From Diphasiastrum complanatum (Eukaryota; Streptophyta; Lycopodiopsida; Lycopodiales; Lycopodiaceae), in NCBI GenBank assembly GCA_029204225.1, contig CM055101.1, positions 762,987 to 826,986 of the forward strand: DNA of 64,000 nt, read 5' to 3'. Both the position numbers and the translations under genes were made by a program. Below the pieces are notes generated by a model that saw only the letters and a list, made by a program, of their open reading frames with translations, had not been told where the DNA came from and did not search any database. Position 1 is the first letter of the stretch. Each line of letters begins with the position of its first letter. Below, piece by piece: positions 59,960 through 64,000 of this stretch.

Positions 59960-61240
59960 TAGCTAGAGCATTGCTCAACTTTCATGTCAATGTTGGAACA
60001 CAATTGGAAAAATTTTGTGCTACATTGAACATCAACAACATAATCTGTTGGCTAACTCGAGCAGTGCTCGAGTTAGAGGTAGAAGCAGATTGCCCACCAT
60101 GTCAAAGTCGGACACTACTGGAAAGGAAGACAAGATTGACCCCCTCTTCCGCTCTCAAAATACGAAACCAATAAAGTTCAGTATTTCTATTTACCAATAA
60201 ACAGTTTCTAGCTCGAGCATTGCTCGAGTTACATGTCAAATATGGAACACATTTGACGGATGGACAAATTTTGTGTTACATTGAACATCAACAACATAAT
60301 ATGTTGGCTATCTCGAGCCATGCTCGAGTTAGAGGGGAAAGCTAATTGAATCCACTTTCATAAAAGTGCAAATCCATAGGTTTTCCATAGTGGTGAGTTC
60401 CAAAAAAAAATTCGAAAAAATTGCCTAACTCGAGTAGTGCTTGAGTTAGAAGTAGAAGCTAGTTTCCGGCCATTTCAAAGTCGGATCAAAATTGGTGCCT
60501 GGACAAATCTTGTGACACATTCAATTTCAATAACATAATTTGGGCTAACTCGAGCAGTGCTAGAACATCATTGTAAAAATAAGACTGTTAGAACTTCTGT
60601 TAAAGCTTCTCAAAATACAAAACCAATAAACTTCAATATTTTTACTTACCAATAAAGAGTTTATAACTTGAGCATTGCTCAAGTTACATGCCAAAGTTGG
60701 AACACAATTGTTGGATGGAGAAATTTGTGCTACATTGAACATCAACAACATAATCTCTTGGCTAACTTGAGCAGTGCTCACTGGTTAGAGGTAGAAGGTG
60801 ATTGCATATACTTTGATAAAAGTGCAAAAAAGTAATTTTACCATATTAGTGAATTCAGAAAAAAAACTTCCTAAATTGGTGTCTTAACTCGAGCAGTGCT
60901 CGAGCTAGAAGTAGAAGCTGGTTGCCCACCATGTCAAAGTCAAACACTCTTGGAAAGAAAGACAAGATTGACCATCTCTTCCGCTCTCAAAATACGAAAC
61001 CAATAAAGTTTAGCATCTATACTTATCAATTAACAGTATCTAAGTCGAGCATTGCTCGAGTTACATGTCAAAGTTGGAATTTCAAATCAAGACAGGAACC
61101 CATAAATTTGTATCAATATAAAACTCTTGCAACTTGAGTTAGTGCTCAAGTTCTAAAATGACTAGACTGTAGTACAAGCGTTCATATAGAGAGGGTAGAA
61201 GAAATGGCTAGAACTCAAGCACTGCTTGAGTAGGCTGGAT
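59960..61240 (-). repeat. Palindrome array, inner block, right arm
   Basis: About 11 copies, near 60,056, 60,211, 60,312, 60,426, 60,546, 60,668, 60,766, 60,886, 61,043, 61,132 and 61,214. They mirror the left inner block copy for copy, apart from the degenerate one beside the pseudogene. Confidence 0.85.
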
Positions 61241-62112
61241 CTAATTTTTTTTAAGACTATAGTAAAGGTGTCCAAAAAAAAAGTATGCAATTTTTCCCCC
61301 AATGTTCTAATGACAACTTATTGACATGATAAAGAAATCATTCATGTGAATTTCTCATGAGTCATGACCATTATGTCTTATTTATGTTTTAATTAAGAAA
61401 CGACTGGGTATAAGACTTCTATGCCAAACTCTCACCTTGACTAAATTTGAATTTTGGTTCTCCCAATTTTAGACTACTAGAGACTAGAAACTAGTGACTT
61501 GCAAATTTTTTGAAACGTGGCTCTTGGAAGAGCTTAGATTAGACTAGAGGTTAGCAATCTAGAGAGCAGAGATTATACTAGAGATTAGTAATCTAGTTGA
61601 ATTTCCCTCCAGGTTTTCACTAGCAAAGATTTGAGAATACGATTAGAGATTACGCTGCTCAGACAAGATTAGCAATAACAGATTACACAGGAACAACAAA
61701 AGCAACAAAATCATACATGCACACAATCAGAGATTATGCTTCTAAGTCAGCATTAGCATTTACAATTCATTTAGGAAAAATGAAGTGACAAGTTCATATA
61801 GTCCATGCAGGTACAACGAAAGTGACAAGATCATACAGGTACAATAGTAGTGGCAATAGTAAGGTAGGCACATTTCCAAAGACTCCATACTCTTGCAAGC
61901 ATTATCAAAATCGCCATTCAATCGCAATGTGTCTAAATGATCTCTTAGAAAACCTCTACCCCTTTGAATATTAGCGCATTGCTATATTGTATTCCTTGAA
62001 AACAATGTAGTCATAAATTAAATGTTTCATGAGTAGATATCCAAGGCGTTGAGGAATATCGCCTTGCTAGAGTTCACAATGCTAGAGAAATATCTGCAAT
62101 ATTCTGAAAACT

Positions 62113-62115
<3 letters not shown>
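61241..62115 (-). other. Spacer between palindrome blocks, right arm
   Basis: Counterpart of 14,767-16,260 without the 611-bp segment; the join is near 61,375. No gene. Confidence 0.5.

Positions 62116-62156
<41 letters not shown>
62116..62156 (-). repeat. (GA)20 microsatellite
   Basis: About 41 bp, against 144 bp at the same position in the left arm. Confidence 0.95.
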
Positions 62157-62159
<3 letters not shown>

Positions 62160-62199
62160 TGTCAGGCTTGCTATAATTGCCAAGAGTGTATAAGCTAGA

Positions 62200-63850
62200 C
62201 AAAGTTGGTGTCTAACTTGAGCAGTGTTCGAGGCAGATGCATGCCATGATTCCATTGTATAGACATATTATTAGCAATTGCTTTTTGAGTTGTATAAAGT
62301 AGACTACAAATTTTCAAACTCGAGTAGTGCTCGAATTAGAGCTGTGCTCTGAAGCCTTTTGTAGACATATCATATTTGACTATTTTTCAGTTCTACATGT
62401 ATTATATGAATCCTTTGTCAGGAGGGTATAATCTGGACAAAAGTTGGTGTCCAACTTGAGCAATGCTTCATTTGGAGATATTCTCTGAAGCCTTTGTAGA
62501 CATATGATGTTGGATTGCATTTTTAGTTGTGTAGACCAGATTCCAAATTGTGGAAGTCGAGCAGTGCTCGAGTTAGGTTTGCCATGATTCCTTTGTCAAG
62601 CTTGCTATAATTGGTAGGAGTGTGTAATCTAGACAAAGTTGGTGTCTAGCTTGAGCAGTGCTCGAGTTAGATGTATGCCATGATTCCATTGTACAGACAT
62701 CTCATATGCTATTGCTTTTTGAGCTCTATAAAGTAGATTTCAAATTGTCTAACTCGAGCAGTGCTCGAGTTAGAGCTGTGCTCTGAAGCCTTTTGTAGAC
62801 ATATGATATTTGATTGTCTTTTAGTTGAACAAGTATTAATACTATATCATGAGTGTATAATGTTGACAAAATTTGGTGTGTAACTCGAGCAGTGCTCAAG
62901 TTGGAGCTATGCTCTGAAGCCTGTGCAGACATATGATGTTGGATTGCATTTTTAGTTGTGTAGACTAGATTCCAAATTGTGGAACTCGAGAAGTGCTCGA
63001 GTTAGGTATGCAAACTAACATAATGGTAATGATCAATTCATAACAGAAGTTTGACCATGGTTCCTTTGTCAGGCTTGCTATAATTGCCAAGAGTGTATAA
63101 TCTGGACAAAATTTTGGTGTCCAACTCGAACAGTGCTCGAGTTCGAGGTATTCTCTGAAGCTTTGTAGACATATGATGTTGGATTGCATTTTTAGTTGTG
63201 TAGACTAGATTCCAAAAAAAATGAAGTCGAGTAGTGCTTGAATTAGATATGCTATGATTCTTTTGTCAGGCTTGCTATAATTGGCAGGATTGTATAATCT
63301 GGACAAAGTTGGTGTCTAACTTGAGCAGTGCTTGAGTTAGATGTATGCCATGATTCCATTGTACAGACATATCATATGCTATTTCTTTTTTTAGTTCTAT
63401 AAAGCAGATTTCAATTTGTCTAACTCGAGCAGTTCTCGAATTAGAGCTATGCTCTAAAGCCTTTTGTAGACATATAATATTTGACTATTTTTTAGTGTAC
63501 AAGTATTATATGAATCCTTTTCAAGAGGGTATAATCTGGACAAAATTTGGTGTCCAACTCGAGCAGTGCTCGAGTTAGAGGTATGCTCTGAAGGCTTTGT
63601 AGACATATGTTGTAAGTTTGCTTTTTTTAATTGTATAGACCAGATTCCAAATTGTCGAACTCGAGCAGTGCTATAATTGGTAGGAGTGTGTAATCTGGAC
63701 AGAGTTGGTGTCTAATTTGAGCAGTGCTCGAGTTAGATGTATGCCATGATTCCATTGTACAGACATCTCATATGTTGTTGCTTTTTGAGTTCTATAAAGC
63801 AGATTTCAAATTGTCTAACTCGAGCAGTGCTTGACTTAGAGCTATGCACT
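62200..63850 (-). repeat. Palindrome array, outer block, right arm
   Basis: About 16 copies, near 62,214, 62,320, 62,453, 62,555, 62,650, 62,751, 62,882, 62,985, 63,123, 63,224, 63,320, 63,421, 63,557, 63,659, 63,716 and 63,822. Steps of about 96-106 bp alternate with steps of 131-138 bp, which suggests a higher-order unit of about 430 bp. Confidence 0.9.
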
Positions 63851-64000
63851 GAAGCCTTTTGTAGATTTGACTAAGTTATGCCTAAGGGTTTTTATGATCC
63901 CAAAATCTGTTGTCGTTTAAATAGAATAGCATATATGACATAGCGTACTTATGACAAGGATGTGTGTACACTGTAAACATTGAATAGTACTGTATTGATA

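Larger units (their letters stand above)
53810..64000. repeat. Right arm of large inverted duplication (to window end)
   Basis: Inverted counterpart of 12,778-30,075 without the intact copia. 64,000 pairs with 12,778, so the homology certainly reaches the window edge and probably continues. Sum-of-coordinates shifts identify three main indels: the (GA)n tract, the 611-bp segment and the 43-bp segment. Confidence 0.9.

Overview
This is nuclear DNA of a land plant: a repeat-dense intergenic stretch made almost wholly of nested and rearranged LTR retrotransposons. The signs are Ty1/copia and Ty3/gypsy polyproteins, primer-binding sites matching plant initiator-Met tRNA (TGGTATCAGAGC), a chromodomain integrase, and relics of a protein resembling the plant BYPASS1 (BPS1) family. 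The species cannot be named from the sequence. I see no tRNA, rRNA, organellar or bacterial gene, and no host gene that is clearly intact.

One element looks complete and possibly active: a 6.4-kb Ty1/copia element at 22,363-28,793. It has two 655-bp LTRs with 4 mismatches, a 5-bp target duplication (TAACA), a PBS, a purine tract and one uninterrupted 1,317-codon gag-pol frame with all catalytic motifs. Every other element is truncated or broken.

The main architecture is a long inverted duplication. The left arm (12,778-30,075) and right arm (53,810-64,000, running off the window) carry the same modules in opposite orientation around a spacer of about 23.7 kb. From the outside inwards the modules are: an array of about 28 copies of a 17-bp hyphenated palindrome, CTCGAGCA-N-TGCTCGAG, split in two blocks by a (CT)n tract and spacer; a broken gene with a ParB/DGQHR-like motif; a 660-bp copia-type LTR with PBS; an unrecognised broken ORF; a 1,266-bp LTR with purine tract; and a decayed copia integrase. 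The intact copia sits inside the 1,266-bp LTR of the left arm only, and the right arm keeps the empty site, so it inserted after the duplication.

Region by region: 1-2,575 are copies of a non-autonomous LTR element seen again at 44-48.5 kb. 2.6-10.2 kb is a pile of two copia families, called A and B here. 10.2-12.7 kb is a BPS1-like pseudogene with its promoter. 12.8-30.1 kb is the left arm. 30.1-43.1 kb holds copia A pieces, a chromovirus integrase with its LTR, an imperfect tandem duplication, and a second BPS1-like copy in inverted orientation. 44-48.5 kb is the non-autonomous LTR element. 48.5-50.9 kb has no recognisable gene. 50.9-53.3 kb is a decayed Ty3/gypsy gag-RT. 53.3-64 kb is copia A and the right arm.

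No gene network is evident. What works together is the machinery of the single intact copia element. The most unusual feature is the palindrome array beside the ParB-like pseudogene; any functional link between them is speculation.
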